A stretch of 64,000 nucleotides of DNA from Antedon mediterranea (Eukaryota > Echinodermata > Crinoidea > Comatulida > Antedonidae). Below the pieces are notes generated by a model. The model ran no database searches. It was not told the DNA's origin and saw nothing but the letters and a program-made list of their open reading frames with translations. Positions 23,401-38,400 of the stretch are shown one piece after another. The DNA lies in NCBI RefSeq assembly GCF_964355755.1, contig NC_092678.1:7970922-8034921 (forward strand). Direction: 5' to 3'. Numbering within the stretch: position 1 is the stretch's first letter; the number at the start of each line of letters is the position of its first letter. A program made the translations under genes and the position numbers.

Positions 23401-26400
23401 CCTTTTTTCATTAATTTTCTTATATTTTGTTATACACTTGACAGGATCATCATTATCATCTATCCCGTTTTAAAATAGTTCACACATTTTCATTTGTTTG
23501 TTTTTATTTTACAACCCGGATTATACAATATATTTATATACATGATAAAAAAAACAATAATAGCTCAGTACCACCAGTAACCCGTATCACTGTAATTCTT
23601 TTTCTGTTAATCGTATCAAATTAGAAATTATATTATCATAATCGTATTTCTTAAAGCTACCCATTTTTCTATACTTGTTTCTTTATTGTTATATGTTTCA
23701 CATTCAATGTTATATAACATATTGATTTTAAATGAATTCCATAAAGATTTACCCACTGGCTTATTTAGTGCAGATAACATTTTTATTCTATAAATAGTAA
23801 ATGCTGCAAAAGTGTAAATATAATCTATTAGCTTATCTCCCGTTCCTAGTATTAATTGTTTAAATGATATATTATTGTGATTTAAACTTACAAAGATACT
23901 AAGCATTTTCCTCCAATATTTCTGAATAAATCTACAACTAAAAAACAAATGATTTTCATTTTCAATTTCTCCACATTTGTCACACGTTTGTGTTTCCTTA
24001 ACTTTCCACTGATACAGCCGTTTGTTGGTAGGCAGTATTCTATGTAACATCTTATAATTGAATTGTGCTAGTTTCTTATCTTTCATTTTACATACTTTCC
24101 GTAACCAAGAAGTTTTCCAATCAATGTTGTTATCATTGAAGTACTCTTCCCATTTTAGTTGTAACATTGGAATAATGAAATATTCTTTCACAAACCATGA
24201 GTATATTAGTTTGGTAGTATTAATCTCATACTTGGTCCCAACTAATTCATCATTATCATCACAATTGAAAATATCTACCTCCTTAATAATACGTTTCCAT
24301 TGAATTGGTATTGCCTTAATAATGCACAAATACTCATTTAACCAGTTTGTTTTACATTGTAGTTTCACCAGTATTTCGTTTGATGTTAAAAAAGCGTTCT
24401 TATTAACAATGTCTTTAATACTGATAATGCCACTGTCAATCCAATGCTTGTAGAAAAGCGATTTTTTTTTTAGTTTAACGTAGTGGTTTCCCCACAGTTG
24501 CTCATTCATTATATCGTTATAAGTTTCAGGTTTTTTTTAGAGATTCTGTTATAATTTATGTTGGCTTTTATCATATTTTTGTAAAACAGTGGAATTTTAT
24601 CAGAATTAACATCAATAATGTTATAACATGACATATTATGTAAAACATTAACATCACATATTTTTTTAATATAATACATTGGAATATTTTTCCATTTACC
24701 ACCAGTCTAGCCTAGTTAGAGATATATAGGCGGACGGCTAGAGAGAGGCCAGCTTATTCTACTACTAAATAAAAGACAAACAAAAATCCTTACATTTTCT
24801 CTTTCAAAATTGACATGAAGATGTCCTAAATTAATTTCATCAAGAATTTCACGCAACGTTTTCATTTTGAAGGTGCTTTCATAAAGATGTACACATGAAT
24901 AATAATAAAATTCGTAACAAAATACTAAATGAATCAACACTCTGGCATGTGCTGCATGCAACAAGGTATTTTGATCCTGATAAGTTGTTTAGCCTTTTCC
25001 TTCCAGACGTTACAAAATGTCCCGTAACCTTCCAAGGTTAAGCTGTTATCGTTGCGCAATTAGTCGGCATACAAAAAAGCTGCCTAATCCTTAAGTCGCC
25101 AAATAAAGAAGTCACCGACAAAGTTATTCAACCCAAACAAAGTCGCCACATTAAAACAAATTGTAACCAAATGTTAAAGTCGCCGAGTCACCGCATGAAA
25201 ATGTTGCAGCTGAATGGTAAAGTCACCGAGTCACCGCATGAAAAAGTTGCAGCTGAATGGTAAAGTCGCCGAGTCGCCGCATAAAAAAGTTGCAGGTGGA
25301 TGGTAAATTCGCCGAGTCGCCGCATGGAAAAGTCACATTATGGGCTGCAATGTTATTAAGTCTTTCCGGCCTTTTAGCGAATCTGCTTGCAATAGATTTG
25401 GTCAATGGATAACATCACAAGATTGGCATGAAATACTGGAAACCGACGACCTTGATGAAAAAGTAAATATTTTCGAATCAACATTATGTCTGGCATACGA
25501 ACGTTGTTTTCCAAAGCGCAGAATTAAAGTTCATTCAAATGACAAACCATGGATCACACCAAAAATAAAAGGACTTTGTAAGGAGAGACAAATTAGCTTT
25601 CATAAATATGGAAAAATGTCCCGCCATTTCCGTACACTTAGAAACCAAGTAATTTGGGAAATCAAACAAGCAAAGATTAAATACTACAAATACGAAGTTA
25701 ACAATCTGCAAAACACTAACGCAAAGCAGTGGTTCCAAAAAGTTAACCAAATATGCGGTACGAATAAAAAGAAATCTGTGTTGAATCTAGAAACTGAAGA
25801 AACCGATCCGCTTAAAATTTGCCAACTAATAAATAGCTACCTAGCGAATATATGCCAGAAGATTGAACCCCTACAAACTAATAGTCTACCATCATACCTT
25901 CCTTGTGGCTATGCACCGACACTCAACTTCTGGCAGGTGTATCATCAGCTTCAGAAAATAAACTGCAACAAATCAGTTGCCCCGGGTGATCTACCGCCTC
26001 GCGTCATCAAAGAATTCGCATTTGAAATTGCATCACCGTTAGTTGACATCTACAACGCATCACTCTCGCAAGGCATAGTCCCGCGCAAGTGGAAAGAGGC
26101 GACCATAACCCCACTTCCTAAAGTGAAAAGACAGGTTAACTTAAATCAAATCAGACCCATATCCATTACACCAATTTTTGTACGCATGCTAGAACACTTT
26201 GTCTCGTCATGGATAAAACCCAAGATCGCGCCTAAATTAGACGAAATGCAATTTGGAAATCGCACAGGAGCGTCTAAAAGTCACTATCTTACTAGCATGT
26301 TACACTATTTACTTCAAGGTCTTGATAAACCTGGACACGAAGCAACGGTTATTGCAGTTGATTTTCGTAAAGCGTTTGACCTAATTGATCATACAATCGC

Positions 26401-29400
26401 TGTCAAGAAGTTAATTGATATTGGAGTTCAACCTGAATTGATGCCGTGGATTTGTGATTTTCTGAGCGAACGTAAACAGAGAGTGAAACTCAATGGCGGT
26501 TTTTCAAACTGGCAAGGAATAACTTGCGGAGTTCCTCAGGGGACGAAACTGGGTCCCTTAATTTTCCAAGTAATGGTTAACAATTCGCTTAGAGACTTTC
26601 CAAATCGGTGGAAGTATGTAGATGATTTGTCAATATGTGAAGTTCACAAGAAAACCCCGCCTAATGTTCAAGATCAATTAAACGAACTATCACAATGGAC
26701 CAAAGACAATAATATGATAATTAATATTGAAAAAACTAACTTTATGAACATTTCTTTTGCCAAATCTCAACCCATTGTTAAATCATTTACGATAAATAAT
26801 ATAAAAATAACCAATGTTGAATGCTTAAAGTTACTTGGGGTTCAGATCACTAATGATCTGAAATGGAATATGCATATCCACGATGTTGTTAATAGAGCCA
26901 GTAAGAGATTACATATGTTGACATGTTTAAAAAGATTTGGAATGCCTTGTAACCATCTGCGTCAAATGTATATTAGCCACATAAGACCTGTAACTGAATA
27001 TGCGTGTCCGGAATGGCACTCTGCCTTAACCATAGCACAATCCATGGAGCTTGAATCTATACAGAAACGCGCATGTAGAATAATTCTCGGACAAAAATAT
27101 GCATCCTATGATCAAGCAATTAAACTACTTAATCTTAAATTTTTAGATCAAAGAAGAGAAGATATTCTTCTTGATTTTGCTAAAAATCTTAACAAAATCG
27201 TCCCTAACGCACTTCCTAAATTGAGAGGCGAAACGTGTGGCAGGATACTTAGAAATGCTAAGAAGCAAAGTGAAATATATGGCAATACTAAAAGATTCAA
27301 CAACTCATGTTTCCCAGCACTGTGTAGACTAATTAATAAACCAAAATAAACACAACAATAATAATAATAATAATAAGTAATAAGTACTTTCATCAGTTTC
27401 TTCCATGTGTAATATATCCTTTTTAAAAATATTTCTTTTTTAAACTTTTTAACTTTTTAATGTTGTAAATTTTGATGTTTGAAAGCTTGTACCAATTTTA
27501 TATGTAAATCTCTCGCAATTCAGTTTTATTTTATATATACTGCAAAGAGAAATTTTAAATAAAAGCAGAATGAATGAATGAAGATATTTATACTGTGATG
27601 TTTAGGGTATGTGTTCTTTATCTGAATACTGTTACTGATTTAACGTAGACTTTTATACAATTTATGTAATTAATGATTATTGATCAACATTTTGTAGCAT
27701 TGAGAGCATGTGTTATTGCCGCTACGAAAGCCTTTGTTAGGGCTTCGTTTCTATATATCCAGAATTTCATGGATGCTTTTTGAGTTAATTTACCGACTTA
27801 TATAGTGTAATCTAGAATTATTGCGGTCATAAGATATTATGTAATGTTATAGGTAATTTTTATATGTTTTAAGAATAATGGTATTATGATGTAGATAATT
27901 GATTTCAATGAGTTTTCAACTTAGAAAATATCAGTATGGACCATTTGCTAAAGCACGTCACATAGCCGCTTGTTTTAATGACTAATGAATATTCATGAGT
28001 TGTACCTTGCTATCTGCGCATTGGTTACATAATACTGTAGGAATGTTATCTGACCTTCCTTTGTTCTTGCATAGCTTTTTTTATGGGTTTTGTATGGCTG
28101 TTTTCAGCTGTAAACAGATTTGTGTATATGTATTTAGACTGTAGTTCTTAATATTATAGGATCTACCAACTGTTAATCTGCTTAAGATACTGAAGTTAAT
28201 CAGAGACTTGTTTAAATGTTAATTACATCCGGTCAAAGTAGTAAGTTTCCATTGATTATGCTTTATAATATTATGTTTGAATTAATGAATCAGAATTGAA
28301 CATGAAAAGAATAATGTTAACTATCTAATGACAAGTCATTATTGAAAGGGTTGATGATTATGGATGCATTAATCTAATATTGAAATAATGTTTTATGTAT
28401 GTTTTCTATTTACATGAGCTTTTTAGTCAGGTTGACTTTTACTGTAACCTTTGTTTTTTATTCAATCTTTACAGAATTGAATGGTGTTAAATAAACACTC
28501 ATACATTAAGATCGGTTGTGATATTGTACTTTACTTCTGTCCGCCTCGCCACAATTCAATTTACTATTGTAAACCGCTGAGGAGTGATGGAGGAAAAGAA
28601 ACTGAAGAGACGAACAAGTAAGTCCAGATTCACCAGGCAGAAGAAACACCTGGACAACCTGGTTGATCATGATGAATCCGTTGAGGAAATCCAAACAGAA
28701 TTTGGAAAACTGGAATTGGCCTTTCATGGACTACAAGACAGACACGATGAGTATTGCGAAATGATTAAAGATGAAGAAGCATACAACAAGGAGGAGGAAT
28801 ATATTCAGGCATGTATGGATGAGTTTTTAGCAATTAAGGCTAAATACAAAATGGCTCTGAAAAAAAATCCACCTCAACTTCCGTTACCAGTACAAGTACA
28901 CGGACTGTCTAATCAGTCACCGCCTGCTTCGATTAATTCTGCATCCCTGTCAGATCCAGTTAGTGAAGTCATCGAGTCTTTGAATTCATCATCAACTGTG
29001 CAGACACGCCAGATAAAACTGAAACCTAGGGTTGAAAAACCAAAGTTACCTGTGTTTAGTGGAGACGTCAGAGAATACTGGACCTTTAGAGATGACTTTA
29101 AACACATGATTGAACCTGTCTATGAACCAAGAGATGCTGTTTCAATACTGAGGACCAGTCTAACAGGCAAACCATTAGAGTTACTAAAGGGAATAGGAAC
29201 CGACTATGTTGCATGCTGGAAGTACCTAGATCTATATTATGGGGATCCAAGAATAATTTCAGATGCTGTGACGCAAGATATATGAAAGTTTAGAGTGCTT
29301 AAAGAAGGAGAAGATCAGCGCTTTTGTGAGTTCTCACACCTAGTCAGAAGATGTTTGAACATACTAAAACAAGTTGGTAAGGAAGCGGATATGAACAATA

Positions 29401-32400
29401 ATCATATGCTAGCCCTAATTGAGATGAAACTAACCACAGAGGATAGGAAAGTGTATGCAAGATGTCTGCAACAAAAAGAAGAAGACGCCTCCTTAGAAGG
29501 TTTGCTTAAGTTTCTTGAAGTAGAAATGAGGTCTAGAATGAGAGCCACTGCAGCCGTCCGTAGTACACAGTCACCTGCTCAAGGTAAAGTTAATATGGGA
29601 CAGCAGGAAATAGATGGTCAAGCCAAACCAGATAACCAACATAAATCCAATCAACAGAAGTCAAACCAACATAAGTCTACATGGAAGAAATGCTGGGGTT
29701 GTAACACCAATGACCATTGGCCAGACCAGTGTACCATGATATCAGGATTACATGCAGCAGCCCGTCTAAAGATGGCGAAAGAAGTACATGCCTGTTTTAG
29801 TTGTCTGAAGAGAGCCGCCAAAAACCACAACATGAGGACTTGCAACCGGCGAAAGCAATGCAGCCAGGACAAGTGCGAGTCATACCATCATATACTTCTT
29901 CACCAAACTCCTACTAATTATTTAGCTAGTGTAGCTGCAAATGCCAATGATGTTGTGTTACCTGTAATTACTGTGAGGTTAGGTGTTGGTGACAATCACA
30001 TAGCTGGTAATGTCATGCTCGATTCGGGAGCTAACGTAACATTAAACCGACAAACTGTAGCAGAGGGATTCAACCTGGAAGGAAAACCAATAAGTATTGA
30101 CATTGGTATCCTAGGAGGTGAAATTCAAGCCCATCAGACCAAAATCTACCGAGTCACAATCTTAGCTCGCCAGAAAGAGCATACGATATCTGCTATTGAA
30201 GTTCCTGAGATAGCCAATGTGAAAAAGCCCAACAAGAATGTCATTAAGAGTTTAGAACGAGAGTTAGGCTGTACGTTGAGCCGAGGAGATGGTGCGGTTG
30301 ATGTTCTAATTGGTGTAGACTATCCTATGATGCATAGTGGAAAGACCAGGCAAGTAGATGGCTACTTACTCAGAAAATCACCATTAGGCTGGGTAACATT
30401 CGGGTCATCCAACAACCACCACAAACATAATATGACAGTGTTAACGATCAACTTAACTGAGAAGACCGATCTAACTAAGTTTTGGAGAACAGAAGAAATG
30501 GGGGTTCAGTTGCCAAATTGTTCCTGTAATCAATCACCATCTCATAAACTAAAGTTGACACCTTCAGAGAGACAAGAGTACAACGTGATGTGGAGGTCCT
30601 GTAAAAAGGTCGGAGACAAGTGGCAAATACCATACCCATGGAAAATGGATGTTTCAAAGCTAATTGACAACCAACTGCTTGCCGAGAGAATGCTAGTCTC
30701 GACTGAAAATCGACTAAAGAAAGACCTATCACACCTGAAATGCTATCAGCAACAAATGGAAGAAATGGTACAATTAGGTTTTTCCCGGAAACTGTCAGAG
30801 AATGAAATAGCGACTTATGATGGACCAATATGTTACCTGCCACACCACGCCATTATCAGATCAGATAAAAAAATCGACACCTGTAAGAATTGTATTTAAT
30901 GCATCTGCTAAATTTCAGGGCCAAGCACTAAACCAATTTTTGGGAGAAGGGTCCTGACTTACTTAATAATCTGTTTGGAGTTCTCTTGCGATTCAGGCAA
31001 CAAGAAATCGCTCTAGCTGCTGATATTTCGAAGATGTATCATCGTATATCTATACCCGAGAGCGACCAGCAAGTTCATCGATATCTATGGCGTGACTGTA
31101 ATCAAACAAAGAGGGCCGACATATATGTTAAAACTAATGTCACCTTTGGCGACAAACCAGCTCCTGCCATGGCTCAAGTAGCGTTGAGAAAAACAGCTAA
31201 AGTTAATGAGGAGACTTATCCAGAGGCAGCTCAAGTTATCACCAATGACAGTTATATGGATGACATACTGACGTCAGTGTCCGATGTTAAATCTGCCGAA
31301 CAATTGTCAACAGACATCGACCATGTGCTGAAAACAGGAGGCTTCCAAGTCAAAGAATGGATATTCAATGGTCAAATTCACAACTCGCCTACCAATCAAC
31401 AACTAAATGACAAATCGGTCCTGAATGACGAGTTAGAACAGAAGGTTCTAGGGGTAGTATGGAACCCTACCACCAACCTATTGCTTTATAAAGTTAAACC
31501 TGCCTCATTTCCAGCAAATGTTCTTACAAAGAGAATTGTTCTCAGTGAGCTGGCGAAAGTTTTTGATCCGATTGGCTTTGCTACGGCATTCCTGATAAGG
31601 GGAAAGATTATGATGCAGAAGCTATGGCAACAAGGGTGTGACTGGGATGATGACTTAAATGAAAATAGTAAAGCCGAATGGAGACAATTCTTTACAGAAT
31701 TAGCAGACTTAGATAAAGTTTCCTTTCCAAGATGCCTGTTGTCTAATTCCAGCCTCAAACCACCTGAACTAATTGTCTTTTGTGATGCTTCTGAGAATTA
31801 CAAGCTGCTGTTGTTGCATCACGACTGTACAGTACGATTAAAGAAGAAATGACAGTGAGTTTTGACCGAGTTGTATTCTTTTCGGATAGTATAATAGCTT
31901 TGTCTTGGATCCGACGAGGTCAGTCTAGACTCTACAAGTCATTTGTAGCAAACAGAGTTGCTGAAATTCAGGGTCATAAAGATCCATCTGATTGGCGTCA
32001 TATACCAAGAGAAAACAACATCGCCGACCAAGTATCCAGAGGTATTAATATAAAGAACCTGGAGAATGAATGGAAGAATGGACCAGCCTTTCTGAAGTTA
32101 CCGGAAGAACAGTGGCCAAAGTCTATTCCTAAAGCGGACACTAAAGAAATAGATCAAGAAAGGAAGAAAGATAAGACGGTATTAATGGTAAGCGCAGAGA
32201 AGAAAGTCGTCATCGACAGCGAAAGGTTTTCCTGCTGGAGGAAGTTAATCAGAGTCACGGCGTATGTTTTTAGATTTATTGCTAACCTGAAGGCGAAATG
32301 CAGTATAAATGAGGGTTCACTTTGCGCGGAAGAATTAAACATGGCGGAAGAGTACTGGATTTTTGATGCTCAGAAACAACTTAATGCCAGAATTCAGAAA

Positions 32401-35400
32401 GGAGAGTTGAAATCCTTAAGCCCGTTCCTTAAAGATAAGTTACTATACGTAGGAGGAAGAGCTTCTAAAAGTCTATTGTCGTACGACCAACGTCATCCAG
32501 TATTACTACCGAGCGATAACCATATTTCCTATCTGATTACCCGGTATGTTCACGAGCGGGGTCACTACGGAGTTGCTACCACAGCTGCTAAAGTCCGAAG
32601 CAGATACTGGATAATTGGTGTGACGAATTTAGCCAAGACGATTAAATTTCGTTGTGTAAAATGCAGAACCATGGAACACCAAACTGAGACGCAATTTATG
32701 GCTGATCTTCCTGTAGAAAGAATGGCTTCTGATACACCACTTTTTCTATTATACAGCATGCGACTATTTCGGGCCATATATTGTCAAAATTAGCCGAAAC
32801 AAGACAGCAAAACATTATGGAGTCATTTTTACTTGCCTCAACACCCGAGCTGTACACCTGGAAGTAGCAACCGATTGTTCTACGATGGAGTTTCTGTTAG
32901 TACTTAGACGATTCTTTGCAATCCGAGGAAAGCCGAAAATGATCCAGAGTGATAATGGTACACAGTTTATTGGTGCTGAAAGACAACTGCGACAAATGAT
33001 CCAAGGTTGGAGCAAAGAGGAATTAAAGAAATTTTGTGCTGAACAACAAGTAATCTGGAAATTCACCACCCCACTCGCTCCACACCAAAATGGGTGCGCA
33101 GAAGCACTAGTAAAAGGCTGCAAGTTGGCACTGAAGAAGGCTGTAGGTGAACAGAAACTGACACCATTTGAGCTTCATACATGTTTTCAAGAAAGAGCCA
33201 ACCTAGTCAACGAACGTCCTATTGGAAGAATTCCAAATGATCCAGATGATGGTAAATATATCTGCCCCAACGATATCTTGTTAGGTCGATCATCTAGTAG
33301 AGTACCTCAAGGACCATTCCGGCCAAGCAAGAACCCGAGAGAAAGATTAGAATATGTACAGAAGATAGGTAATGCATTCTGGAAGCGGTGGACTAGAGAC
33401 GTCTTTCCACTGTTAGTCCCTCGACGCAAGTGGAATGTAGACAGAAATTAAAAGTGAATGATGTGGTAATACTTTCAGACCCGAATGCTATTCGTGGGAA
33501 GTGGCACCTTTGAAGAATCACCGAAGTGTATCCCGGAGCCGATGGTCCAATCCGCAACATTAAAGTAAAAACTGCCACCGGACATTTCAGCCGACCTATC
33601 AACAAGATAGCTGTAATATGCCCAGCCGAAGGTTATTAGTATTGCAATGTATGCTAGATTTGATGCAACATTGTCGCATCGTGGGGGAGGATGTTTCGTT
33701 TGAAACAGATATTTATTTAGTTAACATTGAGGGCGTCCTTTCTTGTCTCTAATAAACAAGCGTAGATCCAGCATGGCGAGCAGCTGACTCGCATCGATGT
33801 TTTTATAAGTATTTTAATTCTGTTAATTTACCAGTTTTTAGTAAATATCATTAAGATATTTATACTGTGATGTTTAGGGTATGTGTTCTTTATCTGAATA
33901 CTGTTACTGATTTAACGTAGACTTCTATACAATTTATGTAATTAATGATTATTGATCAACATTTTGTAGCATTGAGAGCATGGGTTATTGCCGCTACGAA
34001 AGCCTTTGTTAGGGCTTCGTTTCTATATATCCAGAACTTCATGGATGCTTTTTGAGTTAATTTACCGACTTATATAGTGTAATCTATAATTATTGCGGTC
34101 ATAAGATATTATGTAATGTTATAGGTAATTTTTATATGTTTTAAGAATAATGGTAAATGATGTAGATAATTGATTTCAATGAGTTTTCAACTTAGAAAAT
34201 ATCAGTATGGACCATTTGCTAAAGCACGTCACATAGCCGCTTGTTTTAATGACTAATGAATATTCATGAGTTGTACCTTGCTATCTGGGCATTGGTTACA
34301 TAATACTGTAGGAATGTTATCTGACCTTCCTTTGTTCTTGCATAGCTTTTTTTATGGGTTTTGTATGGCTGTTTTCAGCTGTAATCAGAGACTTGTTTAA
34401 ATGTTAATTACATCCTGTCAAAGTAGTAAGTTTCCATTGATTATGCTTTATAATATGTTTGAATTAATGAATCAGAATTGAACATGAAAAGAATAATGTT
34501 AACTATCTAATGACAAGTCATTATTGAAAGGGTTGATGATTATCGATGCATTGATCTAATATTGAAATAATGTTTTATGTATGTTTTCTATTTACATGAG
34601 CTTTTTAGTCAGGTTGACTTTTACTGTAACCTTTGTTTTTTATTCAATCTTTACAGAATTGAATGGTGTTAAATAAACACTCATACATTAAGATCGGTTG
34701 TGATATTGTACTTTACTTCTGTCCGCCTCGCCAATTATTATTTTTAAATTATTATGTATTACACAAAAATAAAGTTCATTCATGTTGGATGAACTAAAAA
34801 CTAGCGATTTGTAAAGATATTTTATATTTTTTATAAGGTCACAAATTGTGAAATTATATAATAATATTAATCCATTATCATTGTATAACCAACAATGTAA
34901 AATAATTTGTAATTTAATTTCTAAATTTAAACCAAATTGATAAAAGTAAGCAAACATAAGCAATACACTTACAGTGTTTCCAATGCTGTCAAACCAGCAA
35001 ATGCATTGGCTGGTAATGTACTTATTTGGTTACTGTAGAAAAACCTTAAAAGTAAAAAGAATGCACAGTATAAGTAAATCACAATATCCAAGTTGTTTTA
35101 AATTATTTTAGTTTTTCTGTCATCTCAAATGTTAAAATCTCTACATTCCTGTACATTATACAGTAGTTATACTGCATGTACTCTATTGTATGTACTTTAG
35201 TGATGTCAAAATATACTATGTTAAAATAAAAAGGTGATATATTTTAACTTATTTTGTTAAAATAAAATTTCTGCAACAAATCAAAAATTGTTTGTTAGCA
35301 ACCATATAATAAATGTATTATCTAATATGTAATACAGATTCAGTTTCTATTGTTATATCTTACAAAAATAAATAGTTCAATCATGGTGGATACATTTTAA

Positions 35401-38400
35401 AAATGTTGATTTTTAAATTGGTTTTACTGTAAATAATCATGGAATCATAAGGTACATATTATTAGTCCATTATTACAATTTAACCTACAATGCATGCACT
35501 GTATTGTATAAATATTTTAATAATGTCAAAATATAAAATATATATTTATATTATTTTAATCATTTTTATTTTCATAAAACAGAATCACTACATAAACAAA
35601 TACTAATTATTTAGTATACAATCATTATAATGATATTTATATTGTGAAATTTTACATTTAAGATTAATTTTTAATTATTATGTATTACACAAAAATAAAG
35701 TTCATTCATGGTGGATGAACTAAAAACTAGCGATTTATAAAGATATTTTGTATAAGGTCACAAATTGTAAAATTATGTAATAATATTATCCATTATCATT
35801 GTTTAACCAACAATTAAAAATAATTTATAATTTAATTTCTAAATTTAAACCAAATGGGTAAAAGTAAGCAAACATAAGCAATACACTTACAGTCCTTTCA
35901 ATGCTGTCAAACCAGCAAATGCATTGGCTGGTAATGTACTTATTTGGTTCCTGTACAAAGACCTTAAAAGTAAAAAGAATGCACAGTATAAGTAAATCAT
36001 AATATCCAAGCTGTTTTTAAATTATTTTAGTTTTTCTGTCACCTCAAATGTTGAAATGTCTACATTCCTGTACATTATACAGTAGTTATACTGCATGTAC
36101 TCTATTGTATGTACTTTAGTGATTTACAAAATATACTATGTTAAAATAAAAATGTGGTAAATATATTTAAATGACTTATTTTCACAAAAGAAAATTTTAC
36201 ACCAAATTCAAATTGTTTGTTAACAACCATGCAATAGATGTATTATCTAATATGTAATACATATTTAGTATCTTACACAAATAAATAGTTCAATTATGGT
36301 GGATACATTTTAAAGTTGTTGCTTTTTAAATTGGTTTTACTGTAAATAATCATTGAATCATAAAGTACATATTAGTCCATTATTACAATTGAACTTACAA
36401 TACATGCACTGTATTGTATCAACATTTTAATGTAAAAATATAAAATATATATTTAATAATTTTTATTCTCATAAAACAAAATCACTACATAAACAAATAC
36501 TAATTATTATAATGATATTTATATAGTGATTGATTTTGAATTATTATTATTATTTTTAATTATTATGTATTACACAAAAATAAAGTTCATTCATGGTGGA
36601 TGAACTAAAAACTATTGATTTATAAAGATATTTTGATTAGATCACAAAGTGTACAATTATGTAACAATAATAATCCATTATCATTGCTTAACCAACAATG
36701 TAAAATAATTTTATATTTAATTTCTAAATTAAAACCAAATTGTAAAAGTAAGCAAACATAAGTAATATACTTACAGTGTTTCCAATGCTGTCAAACCAGC
36801 AAATACATTGGCTGGTAATGTACTTATTTGGTTACTGTACAAAGACCTTAAAAGTAAAAAGAATGCACAGTATAAGTAAATCACAATATCCAAGCTGTTT
36901 TTAAATTATTTTAGTTTTTCTGTCACCTCAAATGTTGAAATGTGTACATTCCTGTACATTATACAGTAGTTATACTGCATGTACTCTATTGTATGTACTT
37001 TAGTGATGTCAAAATATACTATGTTAAAATAAAAAGGTGATATATTTTAATAACTTATTTTATTAAAATAAAATTTCTGCAACAAATTAAAAATTGTTTG
37101 TTAGCAACCATATAATAAATTTATTATCTAATATGTAATACAGATTCAGTTTCAGTTGTTATATCTTACAAAAATAAATACTTCAATCATGGTGGATACA
37201 TTTTAAAAATGTTGATTTTAAAATGTGTTTTACTGTAAATAATCATGAAATCATAAAGTACATATTAGTCCATTATTACAATTGAACCTACAATGCATGC
37301 ATTGTATTGTATCAATATTTTAATGTCAAAATATAAAATATATATTTATATTTTAATAATTTTTATTTTCTTAAAACAAAATCACTACATAAACAAATAC
37401 TAATTATTTAGCATAACAATCATTATAATGATGATTTATATTGTAAAATTTTACAATTTCAGATTAATTTTGAATTATTATGTATTAATTTTCTAATAAT
37501 TTTTATTCTCAAGACAAAATTACTACATAAACAAATATTGATTAGGCCTACTTAGAAATATTTTGTCATTTTTTATATAAATGTGGTAAATATAATTTAA
37601 TAACTTATTTTCTTAAAATAAAATGTCTTCACCAAATGTAATTGTTTGTTAGCACCCATGTAATAAATGTATTATCTAATATGTAATACAGATTCACTTT
37701 CAATTGTTATGTCTTACAAAAATAAATAGTTCAATCAGGGTGGATAAATTAAAAAATTGTTGCTTTTTAAATTGGTTTTTACTGTAAATAATCATAAGGT
37801 ACATATTATTAGTCCATTATTACAATTGATCCTACAATACATGCATTGTATTGTATCAATATTTTATTTTAATGTCAAAATATAAAATATATTTATATTT
37901 TAATAATTTTTATTCTCATAAAACAAAATCACTACATAAACAAATACTAATTATTTAGCATAACAATCATTATAATGATATTTATATTGTGAAATTTTAC
38001 ATTTAAGATTAATTTTGAATTATTATGTATTACACAAAAATAAAGTTCATTCATGTTGGATGAACTAAAAACTAGTGATTTATAAAGATATTTTTTATAA
38101 GGTCACAAATTGTGAAATTATATAATAATATTAATCCATTATCATTGTTTAACCAACAATTTAAAATAATTTATAATTTAATTTCTAAATTTAAACCAAA
38201 TGGGTAAAAGTAAGAAAACATAAGCAATACACTTACAGTGTTTCCAATGCTGTCAAACCAGCAAATGCATTGGCTGGTAATGTACTTATTTGGTTACTGT
38301 ACAAATACCTTAAAAGTAAAAAGAATGCACAGTATAAGTAAATCTCAATATCCAAGCTGTTTTTAAATTATTTTAGTTTTTCTGTCACCTCAAATGTTGA

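Larger units (their letters stand above)
23135..27580. mobile_element. Compound LINE insertion inside the 5' LTR
   Basis: Contains, left to right: about 100 bp of unassigned sequence with GGCGAC words (23135-23240), the 3' end of an L1/Tx1-type LINE on the minus strand (about 23240-24704), unassigned sequence (24705-25060), a 43-bp tandem repeat and a CR1/jockey-group LINE on the plus strand with its GAATGAATGAATGA tail. A single target duplication around the whole block is not visible, and 83 bp of LTR were lost at the junction. Confidence 0.75.
23056..34733 (+). mobile_element. BEL/Pao-type LTR retrotransposon, decayed, with interrupted 5' LTR
   Basis: The 3' LTR runs from TGTTTCG at 33692 to CGCCA at 34733, after a purine tract GTGGGGGAGGA. 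The 5' LTR starts with the same words at 23056, is broken at 23134 and resumes at 27581, ending at 28551; 83 bp equivalent to 33770-33852 are missing. The intervening 4.4 kb are LINE fragments. The 3' LTR also lacks about 95 bp present in the 5' LTR (about 28112-28207). Internal sequence carries gag, protease, reverse transcriptase, RNase H and integrase remnants in the BEL order. No matching target-site duplication is visible (flanks TATAC and ATTAT). It sits in a receptor intron, antisense to the gene. Confidence 0.9.
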
